Below are positions 1-7,362 of a DNA stretch of 64,000 nucleotides, in pieces. The notes beneath the pieces were generated by a model, which was given only the letters and a program-made list of their open reading frames with translations, ran no database searches and was not told where the DNA came from. The DNA comes from Pseudomonadota bacterium (lineage in GTDB: Bacteria; Pseudomonadota; Alphaproteobacteria; Rhodospirillales; Magnetospirillaceae), in contig JAJZVW010000006.1 in assembly GCA_021847015.1 (NCBI GenBank), positions 62,001 to 126,000 on the forward strand, read 5' to 3'. The position numbers and the translations under genes were made by a program. Each line of letters begins with the position of its first letter. Positions within the stretch are counted from its first letter, which is position 1.

Positions 1-2
1 AC

Positions 3-102
3 CAGCAGTTCTCATTACGGGTCCGACACGCCACAATTCCCCCTCTCCCGCGGTGCGGGAGAGGGGATTTCGCCGCCACCGGCGCCACAATGAGATTTGC
101 GA
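3..102. repeat. Possible degenerate MITE copy with its own hairpin
   Basis: The left end CAGCAGTTCTCATTACGG (3-20) matches 15 of 18 bases of the perfect terminal repeat of the element at 60261-60404. A weaker inverted match lies at 85-102 (about 11 of 18). Between them, 40-66 forms a 12-bp stem with a 3-base loop (CCCCTCTCCCGC / GCGGGAGAGGGG), different from the core of the other copies. It lies just past the 3' end of the cyclase gene, so the hairpin could also act as its transcription terminator, although no T-run follows. The target duplication cannot be tested because the window begins here. Confidence 0.4.
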
Positions 103-133
103 GGAAGACGGCGGGGCTCCGAATGCCCGGCCC

Positions 134-1978
134 TCAGCCGGTGGCGGATCGCCAGGAGATTTCGAACAGCGGGACGGGATCGCGGAACCCCTTGAGGATC
201 CGGCTGCCGGCCGGTACGAACGATGCTCCCTTGCCGGAGGCCAGATCCTTGACCACGGCGGTGCACAGGATCTGATCCGGGTCGGTGGCGGCGCATACCC
301 GCGCGGCGAGCTGGACCGTGCTGCCGTAGAGGTCGTCCTCCTCCTCGATCGGCTCCCCGGCGTTGAGGCCTATGCGCAGCCGCATCCCCAGTTCGGGATG
401 CCGCTGGTTGTGGGCTTCGACGCCGCGCTGGATTTGCGCCGCGGCTTCCACCGCGCCCGACGCCGACGGGAACGAGGCCATGATGCCGTCGCCGGTGTGC
501 TTGATTTCGCGGCCCTCCTGCTGGGCGATGGCGGAACGGACGATGCCGTTGTGGCTGCGCACCACCTCCTGCGCCGCCATGTCGCCCTTGGCCTGGGTCA
601 GGTCCGTGGAACCGACCATGTCGGTGAACATGACGGTGACGATGCTGGCCTTCTTCTCCGTCGGGTGCCCCCATTCCCTGATCACGCCTTCCAGCCCGCG
701 ATGGGCTTCGCGTTCGCGGCCGTCGAGGAAATCGTTCATGGCGCTGCGGCCGGCCTGGATCACCCGCATGTAGCGCGGCTCCAGCAGGTATTCGGGCAGG
801 TGGTCCTGGAACCGGTCGGCCATCTCCCCGGCGGTGCCCAGCGTCTCCAGCGCCGTGCCGGTGAGTTGGCGGCGGTCGCCGTCATCCAGCCGGCTGGTCT
901 CGCAAAGGGTGTCGACGCCGCCGGCCACGTAGAGGTGCAGGGCGAATTTGTTGTAATTGTCCAGGCGGATGGCGATGGCCCGGATGACGTCGAGGGCGGT
1001 GTCCAGGAAACGCATGAGCGCCGAGCGCGGCGGTTCGGCGGCGGCAAGGGGCGGCGGCGGAACCTCCGCGGGCTTCGGTTCGGGATTCGGTTCGGCCGCC
1101 GGATCGGGCCCCGCCGGGGCGTGCTCCGGCGGTTCCGGTTCGGCGCGCTGGTGGGGTGGTTCGGCCGCCGGGGGCGGCGGCACCGCGACGGAAGGGGCGG
1201 CCGGCACCGGCTCGGCCGGCGGCTCGCCGGACGGCCCGCCTAGTCCGAGTTCCGCCAGCATCTCCTCGGTCAATGCCTGCCGGGCCAGGCGATCGAGCGA
1301 ACGCTTGAGTTCCCGCGACCGGTCGTTTTCGGCGGCGGCGGCGGCTGGCGGCGGCGGCGCCGGCCGGTGGCGGACCTTGACTTCGGCCTGGCGCGGCAGA
1401 AAACGCATCGCCAGGGGGACGGCGGCCATCAGGAACGTCAGAATGAAGACGGCGAACAATATGCCCGGGTAGTTCTCCGGCTGGACGTTCACCGCCACGC
1501 CCCATTTCCACATGGTCATGATGGCGTCGGGGGTGATCTTGACCGCCAGCATCGCCACCACCAGGGCCGCCGCCAGGATGGCGGCCAGCCGCAAGACCAC
1601 CTGGCTGGCGGCCCGCGCCTCGGGGACCTTCTTCCGTGGCGGGGGGCGGGACGGAGCGGGCTCGGCCGCCGATGGCTTGCCGGAGGGCTGCGACGCGGAG
1701 CGCCCGGAACCGCCGCGGGCGGCGGCCGGCGCGGGAACGGGCCGCGCGGCCGGCCGCGACTTGTCCACCGGCGCCTTTCCGGTCATGTAGACGTCGGCTT
1801 CGTCGAAGGTATTGGAATCGGTGTGGTACGTCTCGCGGACCACCCGAACCTTCATGGCATGCTTTTCGAGTTCTTTGGCCTCGGCGATGGCCTCGTCGCG
1901 CTCGTTGCGCGGAAAACGCGCATGCAGCATCCACCCGCGCGGCTCGAGGACGTAGACCTCGTAGTGGACGATCATCAT
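134..1978 (-). CDS. Membrane-anchored class III adenylate/guanylate cyclase
   Basis: Protein of about 614 residues. The start chosen is the ATG pair at 1978/1975 (protein MMIVHYEVYVLEPRGW), because the 10 extra residues of the longer frame look non-coding. Order: a compact N-terminal domain (about 1-85), a Pro/Ala-rich linker, two membrane helices (about 125-150 and 170-190), a second Pro/Ala/Glu-rich linker, a helical region, then a C-terminal class III cyclase domain over the last 180 residues. The cyclase domain carries VMFTDMVGSTD, with the first metal-binding Asp, and KHTGDGIMASF, with the second. Such proteins make cAMP or cGMP from the nucleotide triphosphate at the cytoplasmic face of the membrane; which nucleotide cannot be read here. 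The N-terminal domain is not one I recognise and is presumably regulatory. No operon partner is close. Confidence 0.85.
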   Translation of the reverse strand: MMIVHYEVYVLEPRGWMLHARFPRNERDEAIAEAKELEKHAMKVRVVRETYHTDSNTFDEADVYMTGKAPVDKSRPAARPVPAPAAARGGSGRSASQPSGKPSAAEPAPSRPPPRKKVPEARAASQVVLRLAAILAAALVVAMLAVKITPDAIMTMWKWGVAVNVQPENYPGILFAVFILTFLMAAVPLAMRFLPRQAEVKVRHRPAPPPPAAAAAENDRSRELKRSLDRLARQALTEEMLAELGLGGPSGEPPAEPVPAAPSVAVPPPPAAEPPHQRAEPEPPEHAPAGPDPAAEPNPEPKPAEVPPPPLAAAEPPRSALMRFLDTALDVIRAIAIRLDNYNKFALHLYVAGGVDTLCETSRLDDGDRRQLTGTALETLGTAGEMADRFQDHLPEYLLEPRYMRVIQAGRSAMNDFLDGREREAHRGLEGVIREWGHPTEKKASIVTVMFTDMVGSTDLTQAKGDMAAQEVVRSHNGIVRSAIAQQEGREIKHTGDGIMASFPSASGAVEAAAQIQRGVEAHNQRHPELGMRLRIGLNAGEPIEEEDDLYGSTVQLAARVCAATDPDQILCTAVVKDLASGKGASFVPAGSRILKGFRDPVPLFEISWRSATG

Positions 1979-2167
1979 GGCGTCTCGGTACAACCCCCGG
2001 CCCGGCATCGAAATGCCGGCAATCCAATGCCTGCTCTACCGTCTCCCCAGGCGGAAGTCCACCGGAAAGACGCGAGCTGGCCTATGGCAGGAGGCTGGGC
2101 GACGGGCTCGCGGAGCGGGGCGGCCGGAGCGGCGGCATCCATGGCCGCCGCGGCGCCCCGAAACGGC

Positions 2168-2392
2168 CTACTTCTTCAGGCCGAAATTGGCAAAACGCTT
2201 GTTGAACTTGGCGATCTGGCCGCCGGTGTCGACCATGCGATGCACGCCGGTCCACGCGGGGTGGGACTTGGGATCGATGTCGAGGCGCAGGGTATCGCCC
2301 GGCTTGCCAAAGGTCGACCGGGTCTTGAACTCGGTGCCGTCCGTCATGACCACGGTAATGTCGTGGTAGTCGGGATGAATGTCCTTTTTCAT
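2168..2392 (-). CDS. rpmE: 50S ribosomal protein L31
   Basis: 74 residues beginning [19 protein letters not shown], with the L31 signature [12 protein letters not shown] near residue 40. It lacks the CxxC zinc ribbon of some L31 proteins, which is usual for alphaproteobacterial L31, so zinc-dependent exchange is not expected. It is part of the large ribosomal subunit and helps bridge the subunits. A ribosome binding site (GGAGCAGGA) precedes the ATG. It stands alone between the cyclase gene and cyaY. Confidence 0.95.
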   Translation of the reverse strand: MKKDIHPDYHDITVVMTDGTEFKTRSTFGKPGDTLRLDIDPKSHPAWTGVHRMVDTGGQIAKFNKRFANFGLKK

Positions 2393-2522
2393 GGCCGTCC
2401 TGCTCCGGAGAATCGAAGGCGCCTTCTATAGCCAAAACCCCTTGGCGGCGCAACAGGGAATACGCGTTCCGCTGGGCTTCGAATTCAGGTTTCGAATCCG
2501 TCAATGTCATCGTTACCCGCCT

Positions 2523-2615
2523 GTCATCCCGACAGAGCGACAGCGACGAGGGATCCTTCAGCCGCTGGCGGCTGCCGTTTGTGCCTGAAAGATCCCTCTC
2601 TCCGCTCGGGATGAC
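2523..2615. repeat. Palindromic repeat copy R1 (GTCATCCCGA type)
   Basis: An imperfect inverted repeat running from GTCATCCCGACAGAGCGACA to CTCGGGATGAC, in the 370-bp gap between rpmE and cyaY. Its inner arm also pairs (GAGGGATC with GATCCCTC). The copy at 15305-15389 is its closest relative: both share the loop text GTTTGTGCC and similar flanks on both sides (GGTTTCGA... before, GCCATCACTC or ACCATCACTC after), so the two belong to one longer subfamily. The rest of the gap shows nothing else clear apart from the cyaY ribosome binding site. Confidence 0.8.
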
Positions 2616-2762
2616 GCCATCACTCTGGGGGACATCGGGGATTCGGTTATCCGAGTTCGTTGCACTGGCGCGTTCCGCCTTTCATGCGGTCCTTCGCCCG
2701 GCGAACATGGTTGCGCCGGGCTGCGGCATGGCTAACATCCCGGCCAACAAGGAGGCACAGGA

Positions 2763-3095
2763 ATGGAAAACGACGACACGGATTTCGCCACTGTGGCCGA
2801 GGCCGTCTTGGAAGGGCTGGCCGACACCGTGGACGACGTTCTCGGGGACGAGATCGACGTGGAGCTTCACGGCGGTATCCTCACCCTGTCCCTGTCGGAC
2901 GGGGGACAATACGTGATCAACAAGCACCAGCCCAACCGCGAGATTTGGATGTCCTCGCCGGCCAGCGGCGCCTGGCACTTCGCCCATGCCGGCGGGCGCT
3001 GGCTGTCCACCCGGGAACCGCGCGCCGTTCTCACCCAATTGCTGGCGGCCGAATTGGCGGCGAAGTACGGCCGGGACATCGCCTTCGAGGTGTGA
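2763..3095 (+). CDS. cyaY: Frataxin-like iron-binding protein CyaY
   Basis: 110 residues, the usual CyaY length. The acidic first helix (DDTDFATVAEAVLEGLADTV) and the strand motif YVINKHQPNREIWMSSP followed by GAWHF are diagnostic for frataxin. The family binds iron and modulates iron-sulfur cluster assembly by the Isc machinery in the cytoplasm. An AGGAGG ribosome binding site lies 7 bases before the ATG. No isc genes are nearby; the next gene downstream is the heme-copper-like subunit, 88 bp away. Confidence 0.92.
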   Translation: MENDDTDFATVAEAVLEGLADTVDDVLGDEIDVELHGGILTLSLSDGGQYVINKHQPNREIWMSSPASGAWHFAHAGGRWLSTREPRAVLTQLLAAELAAKYGRDIAFEV

Positions 3096-3183
3096 GGCGA
3101 GGACGCCCGGTCCGGCAGGCCTATCGGCAGGGTGGCATCGGCGGGCGCGTCCCCCCATCTGGATGCCCCGAAAGGGGAAGCCG

Positions 3184-4536
3184 ATGGTCCAGCCCGATAC
3201 CTTTGCCGCACTGTCGCCTCCGGCGCGGGCCGTGCTGCGGGCCTGGGCGCTGCTGGCGGTGGGGGCGCTGGCCGTGGCGGGAGGACTGGCGCTTCTGCTT
3301 GCCCTGGCGCGCGCTCCGGGGACCGGCACCTGGCTTCCGTGGGGGGCGGACTTCTTCTTCAGGGGCCTCGTCACCCATGTGGTCTTCGCCTTTCAGATCT
3401 GGTTCCTGGCGGCTTTCGGCGCGGTCCTGACCCTGGCGGTCCCGTCGGCGGCCGATCGGGGCGGGCTCGGGCCGCCATTGGCGGCGTCGGCGGGAACGGC
3501 GCTGCTGCTGGTGCCGACCCTGGCCGGGTGGGGCGAGCCGTCGCTGAACAATTACGTGCCGGTCCTGGACCATCCCCTGTTCTTCGCCGGTCTGGCGGCG
3601 GTGGGCGGAGGGGCCGGCGCGGCCGCGCTGCGGGGTGTTTCCCGCCCGCGGGATTGGGCGCGCGGGCCCGCCCCGTTCGGGATGGCCATGGCCTCCCTCG
3701 GGCTTCTGGCCGCGCTGGCGTGTTTCGTCCTGGCCGCGCTGCTGATCCCTTCGGATACGGACCCGGCGCTGCGCGACGAGCGGCTGTTCTGGGGCGGCGG
3801 GCATGTGCTGCAATTCGTCAACACCCTTCTGCTGATGGCGGGCTGGCAGACCCTGTCCGAACGGGCGTTCGGGCAGGGTCCGCTGCCGCCCGCCCTGGCG
3901 AGGGCCTGTTTCGCCTCCCTGGCGGTATGGTGCGCGCTGGCGCCGCTTCTTTATCTCAGGCTCGACGTTCTCGGCCTCGCCAGCCGGCAGGCCTTCACCG
4001 AATTGCTGTGGTGGGGATTGCCGTTGCCACCGTCGCTCATGGGGGCCGGCCTGGCATGGCGGATGCTGGGGCGCCGCCTGGACTGGCGCTCGCCGGCGGT
4101 GCTGGCCTCGGCCCTGTCCCTGGCGGTATTCGCCCTGGGCGGGGCCGCCGGTTTCGCCCTCGGGGTGGGGGATACCCGCACGCCGTCCCATTACCACGCG
4201 ATGATCGGCGGCGTGAACCTGGTGCTGATGGGCCTGTTCCACACCGTCGTGCTGCCCGCGCTCGGCCGCGCGCCCATCCCGGGACCGATGGTGCGGTGGC
4301 AGTTTCTGCTGTTCGGCGGCGGCCAGCTCCTGCACGCGCTGGGCTTCTACCTGGCCGGGGCCGAAGGCGCTCCCCGCAAGACCTTCGGAGCCGCGCAGGG
4401 GCTGCACGGGGTGGGCGAATTGGCGGCGATGGCCGTGGTGGGGGTGGGCGGAGCGGTGGCGGTGGCCGGCGGAATCCTGTTCGTCGCGCAGACGCTCCGG
4501 TGCCTGCTGCGCCCGGGGGCACGCCATGCGCCGTGA
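3184..4536 (+). CDS. Heme-copper oxidase subunit I-like integral membrane protein
   Basis: 450 residues, almost entirely hydrophobic, with roughly 12 membrane helices. Heme-ligand-like histidines are visible: H65 (GLVTHVVFAF, helix II type), H207 (WGGGHVLQFVN, helix VI type) and H336/H338 plus H353 (SHYHAMIGGVNLVLMGLFH, helix X type). The helix VII His-His pair that completes the CuB site of classical oxidases is not seen; the matching stretch reads FTELLWWGLPLPP. The start at 3184 was chosen because the longer upstream frame runs through cyaY. The next gene overlaps by 11 bp and encodes a CuA protein, so the two probably form one complex. It may be a divergent quinol/cytochrome oxidase or a nitric-oxide-reductase-type enzyme. 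Family membership is fairly secure; the reaction is not. Confidence 0.75.
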   Translation: MVQPDTFAALSPPARAVLRAWALLAVGALAVAGGLALLLALARAPGTGTWLPWGADFFFRGLVTHVVFAFQIWFLAAFGAVLTLAVPSAADRGGLGPPLAASAGTALLLVPTLAGWGEPSLNNYVPVLDHPLFFAGLAAVGGGAGAAALRGVSRPRDWARGPAPFGMAMASLGLLAALACFVLAALLIPSDTDPALRDERLFWGGGHVLQFVNTLLLMAGWQTLSERAFGQGPLPPALARACFASLAVWCALAPLLYLRLDVLGLASRQAFTELLWWGLPLPPSLMGAGLAWRMLGRRLDWRSPAVLASALSLAVFALGGAAGFALGVGDTRTPSHYHAMIGGVNLVLMGLFHTVVLPALGRAPIPGPMVRWQFLLFGGGQLLHALGFYLAGAEGAPRKTFGAAQGLHGVGELAAMAVVGVGGAVAVAGGILFVAQTLRCLLRPGARHAP

Positions 4537-5026
4537 GGAAATCCTGGGAAAAACACCCGCCGAGCGGCTGGCGGTGACGGCCTTCGCCGGGATCACCCTG
4601 GCCCTGGCGCTGCTGATGCCGGGCTGGCGGGCCGACGACCGCGCGCCGCCCGACGGCTATGCCATGAGTCCGGACGCCTTCGTCCGCTGGGAGGATGCCT
4701 TCGCCGCGCGCAACGCCACCGGGCGGATGGTGCAAATCGGTCCCCTGGTGCGTCCGCCGCCGGGCGACGTGCCGGTGCTGGCACGCCGCTTCGCCTTCGT
4801 GCCGGCCCTGGAATTGCGGGCGGGACGCACCTACCGGCTGCATCTGTCCGCCGCGGACGGCGTCCACAGCGCCGCCCTGGACGGGCGCGAGGTCCTGCTG
4901 GTGCCGGGCCGGGTGGCGGTGTTGGCGATAACGCCCAGCCGCCCCGGCATCATGACCCTGCAATGCGGCGAATATTGCGGCATCGGCCACAGCCGCATGA
5001 CGGCCGCCATCACCGTGATTCCCTGA
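4526..5026 (+). CDS. CuA-domain protein, cytochrome c oxidase subunit II-like
   Basis: 166 residues: one N-terminal membrane anchor (about 14-33) and a periplasmic cupredoxin-like domain. The CuA ligand set is complete: H114 (DGVHS) and the C-terminal loop CGEYCGIGHSRM, giving C147, E149, C151, H155 and M158. It is about half the length of an ordinary subunit II, with one rather than two helices. It overlaps the 3' end of the preceding subunit I-like gene by 11 bp, so the two are likely co-translated. Role inferred: accepts electrons from a periplasmic cytochrome or cupredoxin and passes them to the partner subunit. No subunit III, Sco/SenC or heme A/O synthase gene is nearby. Confidence 0.82.
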   Translation: MRREEILGKTPAERLAVTAFAGITLALALLMPGWRADDRAPPDGYAMSPDAFVRWEDAFAARNATGRMVQIGPLVRPPPGDVPVLARRFAFVPALELRAGRTYRLHLSAADGVHSAALDGREVLLVPGRVAVLAITPSRPGIMTLQCGEYCGIGHSRMTAAITVIP

Positions 5027-5087
5027 CGCGACGAAAGACCGGTCGTTCCGGACGCTCCGTCGGAACGACATCTTTTCATCTACAGCG

Positions 5088-6404
5088 TCACACCCCGCTG
5101 TCCGCGGTCTCGCCCTCCTCGCCGGGCGGACGGAGCAGGACCTTGTCGATCCGGCGGCCGTCCATGTCCACCACCTCGAATCGCCAGCCTTTCCATGAGA
5201 AATGCTCGCCGACCGACGGCAGGTGCTGAAGCCCGGCGAGGATGAAGCCGGCCAGGGTGTGGAAGTCGCCGACCTCTCCCATGCCGGCCAGACCGGTGTG
5301 GGATTCCACCTCCTCGACCGCCAGTCCGGCATCCATCAGCCAACTGCCGTCGTCGCGGAGGATTGCTGCGGGGCCTTCCTCCTCGCCCGGTCCCGGCAAC
5401 TCCCCGGCGATGGCTTCGAGGATGTCGGTGAGGGTGACCACCCCCTCGATCCCGCCGTATTCGTCAAGCACCACCGCCATGGCAGCGCCGCTGCGGCGAA
5501 AGATGTCGAGCAGGCGCGGGACCGGGGTCTCCTCGTGCACGGCGGGGGCTTCGGCCACCGCCGCCAGGATGTCGAACCTTTTGCCTGAGAGCAGGCGGTC
5601 CAACAGGACGCGGGTGTCCAGAACCCCCACCAGCTCGTCCAGGCCGCCCTGGGCCACCGGGAACCGGGAGTGCGGTGTCTCGGCGATGACCCGTTTCAGG
5701 GTCTCGACGGGGGTGTCGGTGTCCAGCCAGACGATGTCCGGCCTGGGCGTCATGATGCTCCCCACGGGCCGGTCGGCCAGCCGCATCACCCGGTCCAGCA
5801 TTTCCTTTTCCGCCGGCTCGATCACGCCGGCCAGAGCGCCTTCCGCGATCAGCGCCCGGACTTCCTCTTCGGTGACCGCCTTGGCGCCGTGGCCGCCCTG
5901 GCCCATCAGGCCCAGCATCGCCTCGGTGGAGGCCCGCAGCAGGCCGACCAGGGGCGCTCCGGCGGTGGCCACCAGCCGCATGGTCGGCGCCACGCGCACG
6001 GCCACCGCCTCGGCGTGGCGCAGGGCGAGCCGCTTGGGAACAAGTTCCCCGACCACCAGGGACAGGTAGGTGATGATCGCGACCACCACGGTCATGGCCG
6101 CCTGCTCGGCGTAGGGGGCGGTGGCGGGAAAGGCGGTGGCCAGCCAGCCTGCCAGCCGGGCGCCCAGCGTGGCGCCGGAATAGGCGCCGGCGACGATGCC
6201 CACCAGGGTGATGCCGATCTGTACCGCCGACAGCATGCGGCTGGGGTCGGCGATCAGGTCGAGGGCCGCGCGGGCGCCGTGCCGGCCGCTGCTGGCCAGG
6301 CGCTTCAGTTCGGCCGGGCGCGACGACACCAGGGCCAATTCCGACATGGCGAAAAAGGCGTTGAGCACGATGAGGCCGAGGACCACGGCGATCTCCGTCC
6401 ACAT
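5088..6404 (-). CDS. CNNM/CorC-HlyC family membrane protein with CBS pair
   Basis: 438 residues. Residues 1-180 form the DUF21 membrane domain with about four helices (starting MWTEIAVVLGLIVLNAFFAM), followed by a CBS pair (about 205-330, with SIMTPRPDIVWLD and PRLLDIFRRSGAAMAVVLDEYGG) and a C-terminal CorC_HlyC domain (about 345-430). Relatives are annotated as hemolysins but several act in magnesium or cobalt efflux; transport of a divalent metal is the better guess. It is divergent from the oxidoreductase pair that follows, with about 225 bp between the starts. Confidence 0.88.
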   Translation of the reverse strand: MWTEIAVVLGLIVLNAFFAMSELALVSSRPAELKRLASSGRHGARAALDLIADPSRMLSAVQIGITLVGIVAGAYSGATLGARLAGWLATAFPATAPYAEQAAMTVVVAIITYLSLVVGELVPKRLALRHAEAVAVRVAPTMRLVATAGAPLVGLLRASTEAMLGLMGQGGHGAKAVTEEEVRALIAEGALAGVIEPAEKEMLDRVMRLADRPVGSIMTPRPDIVWLDTDTPVETLKRVIAETPHSRFPVAQGGLDELVGVLDTRVLLDRLLSGKRFDILAAVAEAPAVHEETPVPRLLDIFRRSGAAMAVVLDEYGGIEGVVTLTDILEAIAGELPGPGEEEGPAAILRDDGSWLMDAGLAVEEVESHTGLAGMGEVGDFHTLAGFILAGLQHLPSVGEHFSWKGWRFEVVDMDGRRIDKVLLRPPGEEGETADSGV

Positions 6405-6631
6405 CGGCCCCTCGCGGTTGCGGGGGGGACGGCACGGTGTCCGTCCCCCGGTTCGGACGCCCCGTCAACGCGCGATCCCCGGACCTTGTTCCGCCCCGCG
6501 CCCATCCTTCGGGGAGCGGCGCACCCATCCGGCAGGGCCGCCCTCCCGAAGGGAGCAGGTCTCCTGTCCGGTTGCCCGCAAGGATGGGGACGGTGTTCGC
6601 TTGCCGCTCGGAGACGTGCCGGGGACGAACG

Positions 6632-7351
6632 ATGGGTTGGGGTAGACGGGATTTCCTGCGGGCCTGCGGCGCCGGGGTCGTGGCCGCAGCCCGCGCGGCC
6701 TGGGCGCGGACTCCGCGGCCGGTGCGCCGGCCTCCGCCGCAATCCCGGGTTCGCTGGGCGCGGGGCATGCCGCCGGCGGAAACCCTGCTGTTTTTCACCG
6801 CTCCCGAGGCGGCGTTCGTCACCGCCGCGACCGACGTGCTGCTTCCCGCCGACGATGCCGGCCCAGGCGGAGTGGAGGCCGGTGTCGTCCGCTACATCGA
6901 CCGTCAACTGGCGGGAGCGTTCGGCGGCGGCACCCGCACGTACCGCCTGGGCCCGTGGCGCGACGGGACGGCCGCGCAGGGCGATCAACTGCCGCTGACC
7001 CCGGCGGAAGCCTACCGGGTGGCCATCGCCGATATCGAGGCCATGTGCGGGGATTGCTACGGCGGCCCCTTCGCCACCCTGGCCCCGGCGCAAAAGCGGG
7101 AAATCCTGGGCGGCCTCGATTCGGGCGATATCGGCCTGGCGCGGGTTCCCGGCACGGTGTTCATGGACATGCTGCTGGCCAACGCGCGGGAAGGGTATTT
7201 CGCCGATCCGGCTTATGGCGGCAACCAGGGCGCGGCGGCCTGGACGATGGTCGGCTATCCCGGCGCCCGCGGCGATTACGCCCGCGACATCCTTGCGTTC
7301 CGCGACAAGCCGTTTCCGGTGGAACCGGTTACGCTGGCCGATCTGCAATAG
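6632..7351 (+). CDS. Gluconate 2-dehydrogenase subunit 3 family protein, Tat-exported
   Basis: 239 residues from the ATG at 6632, chosen because the protein then opens with a twin-arginine signal (MGWGRRDFLRACGAGVVAAA); the longer frame to 6437 would bury this signal. The mature part resembles the small gamma subunit of membrane-bound gluconate/sorbitol-type dehydrogenases (FVTAATDVLLPADD near the start, and GDCYGGPFATL). The subunit escorts the flavoprotein partner through the Tat system to the periplasm. The gene for that partner begins 11 bp downstream. The substrate is not readable. Confidence 0.82.
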   Translation: MGWGRRDFLRACGAGVVAAARAAWARTPRPVRRPPPQSRVRWARGMPPAETLLFFTAPEAAFVTAATDVLLPADDAGPGGVEAGVVRYIDRQLAGAFGGGTRTYRLGPWRDGTAAQGDQLPLTPAEAYRVAIADIEAMCGDCYGGPFATLAPAQKREILGGLDSGDIGLARVPGTVFMDMLLANAREGYFADPAYGGNQGAAAWTMVGYPGARGDYARDILAFRDKPFPVEPVTLADLQ

Positions 7352-7362
7352 GCGTCGCGGCG

